This document shows, one piece after another, positions 36,194-43,905 of a DNA stretch of 64,000 nt. Source of the stretch: Streptomyces lanatus. GTDB lineage: Bacteria > Actinomycetota > Actinomycetes > Streptomycetales > Streptomycetaceae. The translations under genes and the position numbers were made by a program. The stretch lies in contig NZ_BNBM01000011.1 of the NCBI RefSeq assembly GCF_014655715.1, positions 62,001 to 126,000 on the forward strand, given 5' to 3'. The stretch's first letter is position 1; every line of letters starts with the position of its first letter. The notes beneath the pieces are model-generated. The model saw only the letters and a list, made by a program, of their open reading frames with translations, ran no database searches and was not told where the DNA came from.

Positions 36194-36934
36194 ATGGCCG
36201 AGCGGGTACTCGGTGGCGGAGCCGTGAACCAGGTCGTGCGGATCGGTACGACGGTGCGGCGTACGCCGAGCGAACGGTCCGGGTATGTACGGGAGTTGCT
36301 CGCGCTGTTCGAGTCACGCGGGTGGGAAGGGGCCCCGCGCCACATCGGGACCGACGAGCAGGGCCGGGAGGTGTTCGGCTACGTGGAGGGGCGGGCGGCC
36401 GTCACCCCTCACGAACGGGCCGCGGCATGCACGGACGCTGGACTCGTACGGGTGGCCCAACTCGTCCGCGCCGTCCACGACATGACCCACGGGACACCTC
36501 TGGCCGGCGACCGCGACGTCGTGTGCCACAACGACCTCGCCCCCAAGAACACCGTGTACACCGTGGAAGGCGCCGACTGGTGGCCGACCGCCCTGCTCGA
36601 CTGGGATCTCGCCGCGCCCGGCGACCGCGTCCATGACCTCGCCCATGTGTGCTGGCAGTACCTGGACCTAGGACCGGGCATCACCGATGTGGGCGAGGCG
36701 GCCCGGCGGATCGCGCTGATCTGCGACGCCTACGGGCCGTACGGCGACGGGGAGGGGGTCGTCGACGTGATCCTTTGGTGGCAGGACCGGTGCCGTGAGG
36801 GCATCGAGGCCGGTGCCGAGCGTGGCGAGCCGGCCATGGTGCGGCTGATGGAGTGCGGAGCCGTGGACGAGGTGCGGGACGCGTATGCCTGGACGGCTCA
36901 ACACCGGCGTGAGCTGGGGATGTTCCTGCACTGA
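36194..36934 (+). CDS. Phosphotransferase-family kinase
   Basis: This 246-residue protein starts at an ATG five bases after GGAGG. It is a compact APH-like kinase with CHNDLAPKN (His112, Asp114, Asn119) where many members have HGD, and LLDWDLAAPGDR with Asp136. The N-lobe is short. Many such Streptomyces proteins act on unknown small molecules. It overlaps its terminator stem with the convergent secreted-protein gene; the stop codons are nine bases apart. Confidence 0.78.
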   Translation: MAERVLGGGAVNQVVRIGTTVRRTPSERSGYVRELLALFESRGWEGAPRHIGTDEQGREVFGYVEGRAAVTPHERAAACTDAGLVRVAQLVRAVHDMTHGTPLAGDRDVVCHNDLAPKNTVYTVEGADWWPTALLDWDLAAPGDRVHDLAHVCWQYLDLGPGITDVGEAARRIALICDAYGPYGDGEGVVDVILWWQDRCREGIEAGAERGEPAMVRLMECGAVDEVRDAYAWTAQHRRELGMFLH

Positions 36935-36952
36935 CGCCCCGGGTCAGGGGCG
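36935..36952. terminator. Shared stem-loop at convergent gene ends
   Basis: CGCCCC-GGGTCA-GGGGCG spans the ends of the kinase gene and the secreted-protein gene and could stop transcription from both sides. Confidence 0.5.
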
Positions 36953-37537
36953 GTCCACCCAGGAGGTCAACTTGCCGTCGGGGTGGAGGGCGATGTGCAG
37001 TCCGTTGTTCTCGCCGTACGCCGCCCGGCCGTCGGCGACGAGGGTGTCCAAGTGCACGCCGTTCGCGAAGACATCGGCCTCGTAGTGGTCGTCCGTGACC
37101 CGGTAGATCTTGGCCGTCGTCGACCCGTCCGCCAGGGTCGACGTGCCGATCAGGACGCGCTCGACGACGGGTTCGGGCCCGGGCTTGGCCCCGTCGACCC
37201 AGGAGGTGACCCGTCCGCTCGGTTCGAGGGTGATGTGCAGGCCGTTGTGCTGGGCGTGCGTGGGCATGCCCTGGGTGTAGAGGGTCCCGTACTTCACGTC
37301 ATCGGCCCAGATCTCCGCCTCGTAGCGGTCCTTGCCCGTCTTGTGGACCTTCGCGCGGCTGACCTTGTCCGCGAGTTGCACCGTCTTCACGTACACACGC
37401 TTCGCCTCCGTGTGACGGGTCGTGGATGTGACGTCGGCGGAGGACGGCGCGGCGAAGGCGCCGGCGGCCGAGACGGCCAGCGTGGTGGTGACACCGGCGG
37501 TGACGAGGGCGGTGCGCAGGGCGCGGGGTGCACGCAT
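36944..37537 (-). CDS. Secreted protein with two internal repeats
   Basis: This 197-residue exported protein has a clear signal peptide (residues 1-30, ending AGAFAA). The mature part consists of two similar units of about 65 residues: YEAEIWADDVKYGTL ... NGLHITLEPSGRVTSWVD and YEADVFANGVHLDTL ... NGLHIALHPDGKLTSWVD. No enzyme motif or cysteine is visible. I do not recognise a named domain; the repeat arrangement suggests a small beta-rich binding protein. It is convergent with the kinase gene. Confidence 0.72.
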   Translation of the reverse strand: MRAPRALRTALVTAGVTTTLAVSAAGAFAAPSSADVTSTTRHTEAKRVYVKTVQLADKVSRAKVHKTGKDRYEAEIWADDVKYGTLYTQGMPTHAQHNGLHITLEPSGRVTSWVDGAKPGPEPVVERVLIGTSTLADGSTTAKIYRVTDDHYEADVFANGVHLDTLVADGRAAYGENNGLHIALHPDGKLTSWVDRP

Positions 37538-37676
37538 CAGTGGGTCGTTCCTTCGGTGGGGTTCGTTCGGTCGTGTTCGACGCTACGGACCGACCATCAA
37601 GGGTTCCCGTACGTCATGTAACAACCATTCGACGCATGCTTCTCATCATGGATAAACAGGCACAAAGCGTCCGGCG

Positions 37677-37706
37677 TTGACATGCAGGTAATTACCTGCA
37701 TAACGT
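37677..37706 (+). promoter_or_regulatory. Promoter and perfect 20-base palindromic operator of the ArsR-SRPBCC gene
   Basis: TTGACA (37677-37682) and TAACGT (37701-37706) are 18 bases apart. The palindrome ATGCAGGTAATTACCTGCAT (37682-37701) is perfect and fills the spacer. A dimeric ArsR-family repressor binding here would block RNA polymerase. The position, 38 bases before the regulator's ATG, argues for self-regulation. Confidence 0.75.
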
Positions 37707-37738
37707 GGAGTGTGCGATCAGAGAGCGGCGACCCCGCG

Positions 37739-38506
37739 ATGGACAAGGTCTTCAAGGCGCTGGCCGACGAGACGCGCAGACGGCTCCTGGACCGGCTGCA
37801 CGAGGACAACGGGCAGACGCTGGGGGAGCTGTGCGCGCGTATCGACATGGCGCGTCAGTCGGTGACCCAGCATCTGGGCGTCCTGGAGGCCGCCAACCTG
37901 GTCAGCACGGTGCGGCGGGGGAGGGAGAAGCTGCACTACCTCAATCCGGTCCCGCTCCATGAGATCCAGGAGCGGTGGATCGACAAGTTCGAGCGCCCGC
38001 GCCTGCGGATGCTCGGGGCAGTGAAACGACGAGCCGAGGAAGCCATGACCGACAAGCCCACATTCGTCTACGTCACCTATATCGAGAGCACGCCCGAGAA
38101 GGTCTGGGACGCCCTCACCGACGCGGACCTGACCGCCGCCTACTGGGGCCACAGCAATGTCTCGGACTGGCGGCCCGGATCCCGCTGGGAACATGTCCGT
38201 ACGGACGGCTCGGGCATCGCCGACGTGGTCGGCACCGTAGTGGAGAGCGAGCGTCCGACCCGGCTGGTCACCACCTGGGCGGCGCCGGACGAGGAGGGGC
38301 AGGAGGACAAGTACTCCAGGGTCACCTTCGACATCCAGCGGCACGCCGAGATCGTTCGGCTCACCGTGACCCACGAGGACCTGGCGGACGAGAGTGCGCG
38401 TGCCGACGTGTCGTCCGGCTGGCCCGCCGTGCTGTCCAACCTCAAGTCGCTCCTGGAGACCGGCCATGTGCTGCCCCAGGAGCCCTGGCTCATGCCGACG
38501 CGCTGA
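37739..38506 (+). CDS. ArsR-type regulator fused to SRPBCC (AHSA1) domain
   Basis: This 255-residue fusion has an N-terminal winged helix of the ArsR family (2-85; LADETRRRLLDRL, CARIDMARQSVTQHLGVLEAANLV). A linker is followed by an SRPBCC lipid/hydrophobe-binding domain (about 104-240; TPEKVWDALTDADLTAAYWGH, SDWRPGSRWEH). The SRPBCC cavity may be the sensor for the DNA-binding part. The metal-binding Cys motifs of classical ArsR/SmtB are absent. The start is the ATG at 37739; an in-frame ATG at 37682 lies inside the operator and is unlikely. No adjacent transporter or enzyme obviously belongs to the regulon. Confidence 0.85.
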   Translation: MDKVFKALADETRRRLLDRLHEDNGQTLGELCARIDMARQSVTQHLGVLEAANLVSTVRRGREKLHYLNPVPLHEIQERWIDKFERPRLRMLGAVKRRAEEAMTDKPTFVYVTYIESTPEKVWDALTDADLTAAYWGHSNVSDWRPGSRWEHVRTDGSGIADVVGTVVESERPTRLVTTWAAPDEEGQEDKYSRVTFDIQRHAEIVRLTVTHEDLADESARADVSSGWPAVLSNLKSLLETGHVLPQEPWLMPTR

Positions 38507-38535
38507 CCGGGCCCGCTGAGGTGGGGGCGCGAGAA

Positions 38536-38562
38536 GGCCGGTCCGTGGTGTGCGGACCGGCC
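38536..38562. terminator. Bidirectional terminator between ArsR-SRPBCC and SPW genes
   Basis: GGCCGGTCCG and CGGACCGGCC form a perfect ten-base stem with a seven-base loop between two convergent genes. Confidence 0.75.
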
Positions 38563-38587
38563 TCGGTGGGCTCCTCTCCGGGTGCCG

Positions 38588-39028
38588 TCACGACCTCGGG
38601 GCGCTCTTCGCCGCCGTGCCGGCGCACATCAGCCCCAGGATCACGGCCAGCGCGCCGATGATGATGTTGTTCACCACGACACCTGCGTCCGGGCTGTCCC
38701 CGACGACCCACGGCGCGATGATCATCCAGACGCCTATCGCGCAGAAGGCCCAGCTCAGGCCGTACATGCGTTCAGGAGCCCGGGTGAATCCGAGGGCCAG
38801 GAGGCCGATCGCGATACCCACGACCAGGTTGTGGGTCACGAGCGCCGGCTGGCTCGTCGTGTAGTGGAGTATCCAAGGGGACACGGCGCAGTACAGACCG
38901 AGCAGGAACACCGGTCCGTCCAGCAGTGTCACATCACGACCCCCGAGCATACGGGCGTAGCGGTCCCGCATTTCGGATACATCGGGGTGGCTGGTCATGT
39001 CACCTCTGGTGGGCGAGACGTTGGCCAT
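38588..39028 (-). CDS. SPW-repeat membrane protein
   Basis: This 146-residue membrane protein has four predicted helices and two SPW-type repeats (VSPWILHY and IAPWVVGD), each inside a hydrophobic pair. SPW-repeat proteins are widespread in actinobacteria and of unknown function. An ATG opens the frame; an ATG ten codons in is an alternative. The TMTSHPD N-terminal tail is cytoplasmic. The 236 bases upstream (39029-39264) hold a short AT-rich patch near 39108-39130 that may contain its promoter. Confidence 0.8.
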   Translation of the reverse strand: MANVSPTRGDMTSHPDVSEMRDRYARMLGGRDVTLLDGPVFLLGLYCAVSPWILHYTTSQPALVTHNLVVGIAIGLLALGFTRAPERMYGLSWAFCAIGVWMIIAPWVVGDSPDAGVVVNNIIIGALAVILGLMCAGTAAKSAPRS

Positions 39029-39197
39029 GACTCGTCTCCTTTGACTCGCAGGCCTGACCGCGTCTGATGCGGTGTGCGGTTGGCGCCGCCTACGGTCATT
39101 CTGCGCTTATTTCTTCTTTATGTGTAGAGGTCGACGGGTTCATGACGATGTAAGGGGAGTGAGTCTCCGGAAAAACCGCGTGGGGTCGGGCCGTGGG

Positions 39198-39224
39198 TGT
39201 CGATACCGGCCCGTGCCGTTCGTG
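39198..39224 (+). promoter_or_regulatory. ECF42-type promoter upstream of the DGPF gene
   Basis: TGTCGA (39198-39203) lies 17 bases before CGTG (39221-39224). ECF42 sigma factors are known to use TGTCGA at -35 and CGA/TC at -10. The match sits just before a DGPF/ECF42 gene pair, so self-regulation is likely. Confidence 0.65.
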
Positions 39225-39264
39225 TAGGAGGTGAGACACCACCACGACGCCCCAGGAGGCCGTC

Positions 39265-39618
39265 ATGAAGTACTACCTGCTCAATGTGATGCAGCCGGTC
39301 GGCGACCCGCCCGCGCCGGACGTCCTCGGCGAGATCGAGAAGAACCTCGACGCCCTCAACCGCGAGCTGCGCGCGGCGGGCGCCTGGGTGTTCGCCGGCG
39401 GGCTGCACGGCCCGGAGTCCTCCACCGTGCTGCGACCCCGCGACGGCGACGTTCTGGTCACCGACGGCCCCTACGCCGAGGGCAAGGAGATGCTCGGCGG
39501 CATCAGCCTCATCAAGGCGCCCGACCTGGACGCGGCCCTGGAATGGGGACGCAAACTGGCCCTGGCCACCACCCTGCCCATCGAGGTGCGGCCGTTCATG
39601 GGCGAAGCCGAGGACTGA
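39265..39618 (+). CDS. DGPF/YCII-domain protein
   Basis: This 117-residue single-domain protein of the YCII/DGPF group contains the signature VTDGPYAEGKEMLGG and a beta-alpha-beta arrangement. DGPF proteins are the conserved genomic partners of ECF42 sigma factors, and this gene ends six bases before one. Some YCII proteins have a catalytic His-Asp pair; here no clear His is seen at the start of the fold. Its role in sigma factor control is unproven. It starts at an ATG after GGAGG. Confidence 0.85.
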   Translation: MKYYLLNVMQPVGDPPAPDVLGEIEKNLDALNRELRAAGAWVFAGGLHGPESSTVLRPRDGDVLVTDGPYAEGKEMLGGISLIKAPDLDAALEWGRKLALATTLPIEVRPFMGEAED

Positions 39619-39624
39619 GGACTG

Positions 39625-40815
39625 ATGACGAGCCCGGACGTCGAGGCCGTCTTCCGCGCCGAGTACGGCCGTGCGGTCGCCGTCCTCGTCCGCTTCCTCG
39701 GCGACATCGACCTCGCCGAGGAAGCGGTCCAGGACGCGTTCACCATCGCCGTACGGCGCTGGCCGCAGACCGGTGTGCCGCCGAGCCCGGCCGGCTGGAT
39801 CATCACGACCGCCCGCAACCGCGCCGTGGACCGGCTGCGCCGCGAGGCCGGCCGGGACGAACGCCACGCCCAGGCAGCCCTGTTGCACACCCCCGACGCA
39901 CCCCGCGAGGAGGGCCCCGTGCGCGACGAACGGCTCCGGCTCGTCTTCACCTGCTGCCACCCCGCCCTCGCCGTGCAGGCAAGGGTCGCCCTCACCCTGC
40001 GCCTGCTCGGCGGGCTGACCACCGCGCAGATCGCGCGCGCCTTCCTGGTGCCCGAGCCGACGATGGCCCAGCGCCTGGTGCGGGCCAAGGCGAAGATCCG
40101 CAACGCCGGGATCCCGTACCGCGTGCCCCGGGACGCCGACCTGCCGGACCGGCTCACGGGGGTGCTGGCCGTCCTCTACCTGATCTTCAATCAGGGGTAC
40201 GACGGCGAGGCGGAGCTGTGTGCGGAGGCGGTACGGCTCGGCCGGCTGCTGGGCGAACTCATGCCGGACGAGCCCGAGGTGACCGGGCTGCTCGCGCTGA
40301 TGCTGCTCGTCGAGTCCCGCCGGCCGGCCCGGCAGGACGAACACGGTGTGCTTGTGCCGCTGCCGCAGCAGGACCGGGAGCTCTGGGACCGCGAACTGAT
40401 CGCCGAGGGGCAGTCGCTGGTCCGCCGCTGCCTGCGCCGGAACAGGCCGGGGCCGTATCAACTCCAGGCCGCCATCCAGGCCGTGCACAGCGACGCACCC
40501 ACCGCGCAGGCCACGGACTGGGGGCAGATCCGGCGGCTCTACGACCACCTCATGGCCCTCGCTCCGAGCCCGGTCGTGGCCCTCAACCGGGCGGTCGCCG
40601 TGGCCGAGACCGACGGTCCTGCCGAGGCCCTCGGCCTGGTGGACGCCCTGGACCTCGACGGCTACCACGTGCTCCACGCCGTCCGCGCCGACCTGCTGCG
40701 CCGCCTCGGCCTAGACACGGAGGCCGTGCGGGCGTACGGGAGCGCCATCGAGCTGTCGCAGAACCCGGCGGAGCGTGCGTATCTCGAGCGTCGGCGTAGC
40801 GAAGTCAGTGGGTGA
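39625..40815 (+). CDS. ECF42-type RNA polymerase sigma factor
   Basis: This 396-residue sigma factor has sigma region 2 (about 8-75; FRAEYGRAVAVLVRFLGDIDLAEEAVQDAF), sigma region 4 (about 110-165; LTLRLLGGLTTAQIARAFLVPEPTMAQRLVRAK) and a long C-terminal extension of TPR-like helices (about 180-396) found only in the ECF42 group. That extension is required for activity in the studied Streptomyces member. No anti-sigma factor is adjacent; the DGPF gene upstream is the usual neighbour. A TGTCGA-type promoter precedes the pair. The start is the ATG at 39625. Confidence 0.88.
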   Translation: MTSPDVEAVFRAEYGRAVAVLVRFLGDIDLAEEAVQDAFTIAVRRWPQTGVPPSPAGWIITTARNRAVDRLRREAGRDERHAQAALLHTPDAPREEGPVRDERLRLVFTCCHPALAVQARVALTLRLLGGLTTAQIARAFLVPEPTMAQRLVRAKAKIRNAGIPYRVPRDADLPDRLTGVLAVLYLIFNQGYDGEAELCAEAVRLGRLLGELMPDEPEVTGLLALMLLVESRRPARQDEHGVLVPLPQQDRELWDRELIAEGQSLVRRCLRRNRPGPYQLQAAIQAVHSDAPTAQATDWGQIRRLYDHLMALAPSPVVALNRAVAVAETDGPAEALGLVDALDLDGYHVLHAVRADLLRRLGLDTEAVRAYGSAIELSQNPAERAYLERRRSEVSG

Positions 40816-40936
40816 ACCGTGGCGCAAGTGCCTCGGCCATAGGAGAAACCGCAGGTCAGAGCCCGCTTGAAGGGCACTCAGGTGGCGCAATGACTCAGCA
40901 ACACCACTGTGCGGACACCGTCGGTATGGTCACCGC

Positions 40937-42034
40937 ATGCCGGCAGAACGAACCCGCGAGCACACCGCGCCGCTCGCCGCCGCCCGCCGTAGGCGGCTGC
41001 GCGCGGAGCAGCTCGTCGAGCGGCTGCCCGGTGTCGGCACCGTCGTTGTCGCCGAGAAGCACTCGCACGGTCTCGACCGGCTGATGGGACTCGCGGAAAC
41101 CCTGCGAGAGCAGGGCCGGGTCACCAACGAGGTGCGCACCATGGGCGCCCCGTCGCCGCGCCCGCACCCGTGGCCGAGCGACTGCGGCTGCGCAGCGGCA
41201 CCGAGGTGCACTACATCGAGCGGCTCCGCAAGCTGAACGGCCTGCCGCTCTCCCTCGACCTCACCTATCTGCCCCCCGACATCGGCGGCGAACTCATCGG
41301 CGCCGACCTGGAGAACCGCGCCGTCACGGCGCTCACCGAGACAGCTCCCGCCGGAGCGGGTCCCGCGCTGGCCCACGCCATGCTCGACGGCGGCGGCGAC
41401 GTGTCGGCCGCTGCCGCCGCCTCGCTGCGTGAACTGGCCGAAGTCCTTCCCGCCGAGCCGGAGTTGCGGGCGCCGCTGATCTCCGCCCTGACGGCGGCCG
41501 ACCCTGTGGCGCGCGCCGTGGCCCTGGACGTGCTGCGAGCCCTGCGTCTGGGTGACGCGGCCCTGTTCGCCGGTCCGCTGGCCGACCAGGACATCGAGGT
41601 GCGCCTGACCGCCGTACGCGCGTTGGTCTCGGTGGACGCGGCCGACGCCCTGGCCCGGGCGGCCGAGGACACCGCGCGCGAGGTACGTGTCGCCGTCGCG
41701 CGCGGATTCGCCGCCCTGGCGCCGCACTTCGCACAAGACCCTGGGCGTCCTCGGCTGTCCCGAGGAACTCCAGGCCACCGTGACGGCGGCGCTCGGCGAC
41801 CGGGCCTGGCAGGTGCGCGCGGGAGCCGCGAAGGCGTTCGGCGGGGCGGCGCCGGAGCACGGTGTTCCGGCACTCGCCGGGCTGTTGCGCGACACCGACG
41901 CCGATGTGCGGAAGGCAGCGGTGCTCGGCCTGTTGCGGCACTCGGCGCACGTCGAAGCCCGTGCTGCACTGGCCACGGCGGTGGACGACCCCGACATCGA
42001 TGTGCGTGCGTACGCGGGGCGCGCGGCACGTTGA
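40937..42034 (+). pseudogene. Broken GntR/UTRA regulator joined to HEAT-repeat protein
   Basis: Coding sense moves through three frames. From 40937 a frame reads a GntR-like end of the helix-turn-helix and the UTRA start (ERLPGVGTVVVAEKHSHGL, LREQGRVTNEV). Near 41147 it shifts to the frame that reads VAERLRLRSGTEVHYIERLR and LPPDIGGELIGADLENR, the UTRA core. From about 41320 the same frame becomes HEAT repeats (ALDVLRALRLGD, DIEVRLTAVRALVS). A second shift near 41735 moves to a frame reading ALGDRAWQVRAGAAKAF and DTDADVRKAAVLGLLR, ending at 42034. The DNA-binding half is largely gone. This looks like a deletion fusion of two genes that then decayed. Confidence 0.7.
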
Positions 42035-42048
42035 CGTCACCGGTCAGC

Positions 42049-42107
42049 TTTGGTCTATACCTTGTCTGGTCTACACCCTTGACTGGTACAGACCAAAGGG
42101 GTTGAGT
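42049..42107 (+). promoter_or_regulatory. Three DasR-like sites over the chitinase promoter
   Basis: Cores TGGTCTATACCT (42051), TGGTCTACACCC (42067) and TGGTACAGACCA (42084) follow the DasR palindrome TGGTCTAGACCA, spaced 16-17 bases apart. A promoter TTGACT-N17-TTGAGT (42079-42107) overlaps the third. Streptomyces chitinase genes are known to carry such repeats and to be repressed by DasR when N-acetylglucosamine is scarce. Confidence 0.75.
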
Positions 42108-42234
42108 GTGTCCCCACACCCCCCACCACGGCCGCCCCCACGCCGTGACCGACTCCGTCGGTGCGTGCGCACAAGGTGCTGATGTCCCCTGCCCTTGTCC
42201 GGGTGCGGCCGTGCTCCGCAAAGGAGTTGATGCT

Positions 42235-42945
42235 GTGAAGAGGCGCCGCATAGCCGCACTGGTCTCCGCGCTGGCCCTGGGTAGCGCCGCACTGGTGCTC
42301 CAGCCGGCCCCGACCGCGTCCGCCGCCGGCTTCGTCGTCAGCGAGGCCCAGTTCAACCAGATGTTCCCGAACCGGAATCCCTTCTACACGTACAGCGGCC
42401 TGACCGATGCCCTCAGCGCCTACCCGGGCTTCGCGAACACCGGCAGCGACACCGTGAAGAAGCAGGAGGCGGCGGCGTTCCTCGCCAACGTCAACCACGA
42501 GACCGGCGGCCTGGTCCACATCGTCGAGCAGAACACCGCCAACTACCCCCACTACTGCGACCGCAGCCAGCCCTACGGCTGCCCGGCGGGCCAGGACGCC
42601 TATTACGGCCGGGGTCCGATCCAGCTGTCGTGGAACTTCAACTACAAGGCGGCGGGCGACGCCCTCGGCATCGACCTGCTCAACAACCCCTGGCGGGTGC
42701 AGAACGAGTCGGCCGTCGCCTGGAAGACCGGCCTCTGGTACTGGAACACCCAGACCGGCCCCGGCACCATGACCCCCCACAACGCCATGGTGAACCAGGC
42801 CGGCTTCGGTCAGACCATCCGCTCCATCAACGGCTCCCTGGAGTGCGACGGCAAGAACCCGGCACAGGTACAGAGCCGCGTCGACGCCTACAACCGCTTC
42901 ACCTCGGTCCTCGGCGTCTCGCCGGGCGGCAACCTTTACTGCTGA
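42235..42945 (+). CDS. Secreted GH19 chitinase, catalytic domain only
   Basis: This 236-residue enzyme starts at a GTG eight bases after AAGGAG. It has a signal peptide (1-31) then a single GH19 domain. The catalytic pair is Glu89 in NHETGG and Glu98 in VEQN, the same spacing as in Streptomyces ChiC. YYGRGPIQLSWNFNY is the substrate-binding signature. No chitin-binding domain is attached, so it probably attacks soluble or amorphous chitin. It resembles ChiG/ChiF-class enzymes; I leave the symbol open. Three DasR-like sites control it. Confidence 0.9.
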   Translation: MKRRRIAALVSALALGSAALVLQPAPTASAAGFVVSEAQFNQMFPNRNPFYTYSGLTDALSAYPGFANTGSDTVKKQEAAAFLANVNHETGGLVHIVEQNTANYPHYCDRSQPYGCPAGQDAYYGRGPIQLSWNFNYKAAGDALGIDLLNNPWRVQNESAVAWKTGLWYWNTQTGPGTMTPHNAMVNQAGFGQTIRSINGSLECDGKNPAQVQSRVDAYNRFTSVLGVSPGGNLYC

Positions 42946-42984
42946 CACACCCCGGGTGCCCACGGCTCGTGCGACACTCCGCCG

Positions 42985-43890
42985 ATGACCTCGGAAACGA
43001 TCACCGCGGACGCCGCGGGCACCTGGGAACTCGGCGACCTGCCCGTCAGTCGCGTCGGCTTCGGCGCGATGCGGCTCACGGGCAGCGCCGCCTTCCACCA
43101 CGGCACGCCGAGCGACCGTCAGCGCTCGATCGCCGTACTGCGCAAAGCGATCGAGCTCGGCGTCGACCACATCGACACCGCCGCCTTCTACTTCTCCGCC
43201 ACCCGCTCCGCCAACGAACTGATCAACACCGCGCTGGCCCCGTACCCCGACCGCCTGGTCATCGCCACCAAGGTCGGCCCGTACCGCGACTACCACGGTG
43301 ACTGGGGCAGCTCGGCGCGCCCCGACCAACTGCGCGGCCATGTCGAGGAGAACCTGCGTCAGCTCGGCCGCGACCACCTGGACCTCGTGTATCTGCGCCG
43401 CATGCGGCAGGACTCCATCGCCGAGCACTTCGGCGCGTTGGCCGAGCTGCGGGAGGCGGGCCTGATCCGGCACCTCGGCATCTCCGCCGTACAGCCACGG
43501 CACCTCGCCGAAGCGCGGGCCATCGCGCCCGTGGTGTCCGTGCAGAACCGGTACGCGCTCGACCGGCCGGACCCCGAGGCCGACGAACTGCTGCGGCTGT
43601 GCGGCGAGCACGGCCTTGCCTTCGTGCCGTTCTACGCCGTGGCCGGAGAGGCGGCGGAGCAGGGCGCGACCGCCGCCCACGACGCCGAAGTGCTCGCCGT
43701 GGCCCGGGCGCACGACGCGAGCCCCGCCCAGGTGCGCCTCGCCTGGACCCTGCACCAAGGGCCGCACGTTCTCGCCATCCCCGGCACCGGCAACCCCGAC
43801 CACCTGGCCGAGAACGTGGCCGCGGGTGCCCTGCGCCTCACGGCGGACGAGCTGGCCCGGCTCAACGCGGCGCGACAGCAAGCCGGTTGA
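42985..43890 (+). CDS. Aldo/keto reductase family protein, catalytic His replaced
   Basis: This 301-residue TIM-barrel protein retains Asp64, Tyr69 and Lys96 of the aldo/keto reductase tetrad, but the residue expected to be His is Arg138 (LVYLRR where most have LHR). The C-terminal NADP loop is IPGTGNPDHLAENV. Loss of the His occurs in some family members that act as binding or regulatory proteins. Substrate unknown. It lies 39 bases after the chitinase and may be transcribed with it. Confidence 0.82.
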   Translation: MTSETITADAAGTWELGDLPVSRVGFGAMRLTGSAAFHHGTPSDRQRSIAVLRKAIELGVDHIDTAAFYFSATRSANELINTALAPYPDRLVIATKVGPYRDYHGDWGSSARPDQLRGHVEENLRQLGRDHLDLVYLRRMRQDSIAEHFGALAELREAGLIRHLGISAVQPRHLAEARAIAPVVSVQNRYALDRPDPEADELLRLCGEHGLAFVPFYAVAGEAAEQGATAAHDAEVLAVARAHDASPAQVRLAWTLHQGPHVLAIPGTGNPDHLAENVAAGALRLTADELARLNAARQQAG

Positions 43891-43905
43891 GCCGGATCGC
43901 CTGGA

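Noticed and set aside
37682..37738. Upstream in-frame ATG for the ArsR-SRPBCC gene
   Set aside because: The ATG is the first three bases of the operator palindrome and lies in the promoter spacer.
39118..40677. Long minus-strand frame opposite the DGPF and sigma factor genes
   Set aside because: Antisense to two genes with clear families; composition typical of a shadow frame.
42055..43881. Long minus-strand frame opposite chitinase and aldo/keto reductase
   Set aside because: Covers promoter and two well-supported genes in antisense; no domain recognised.
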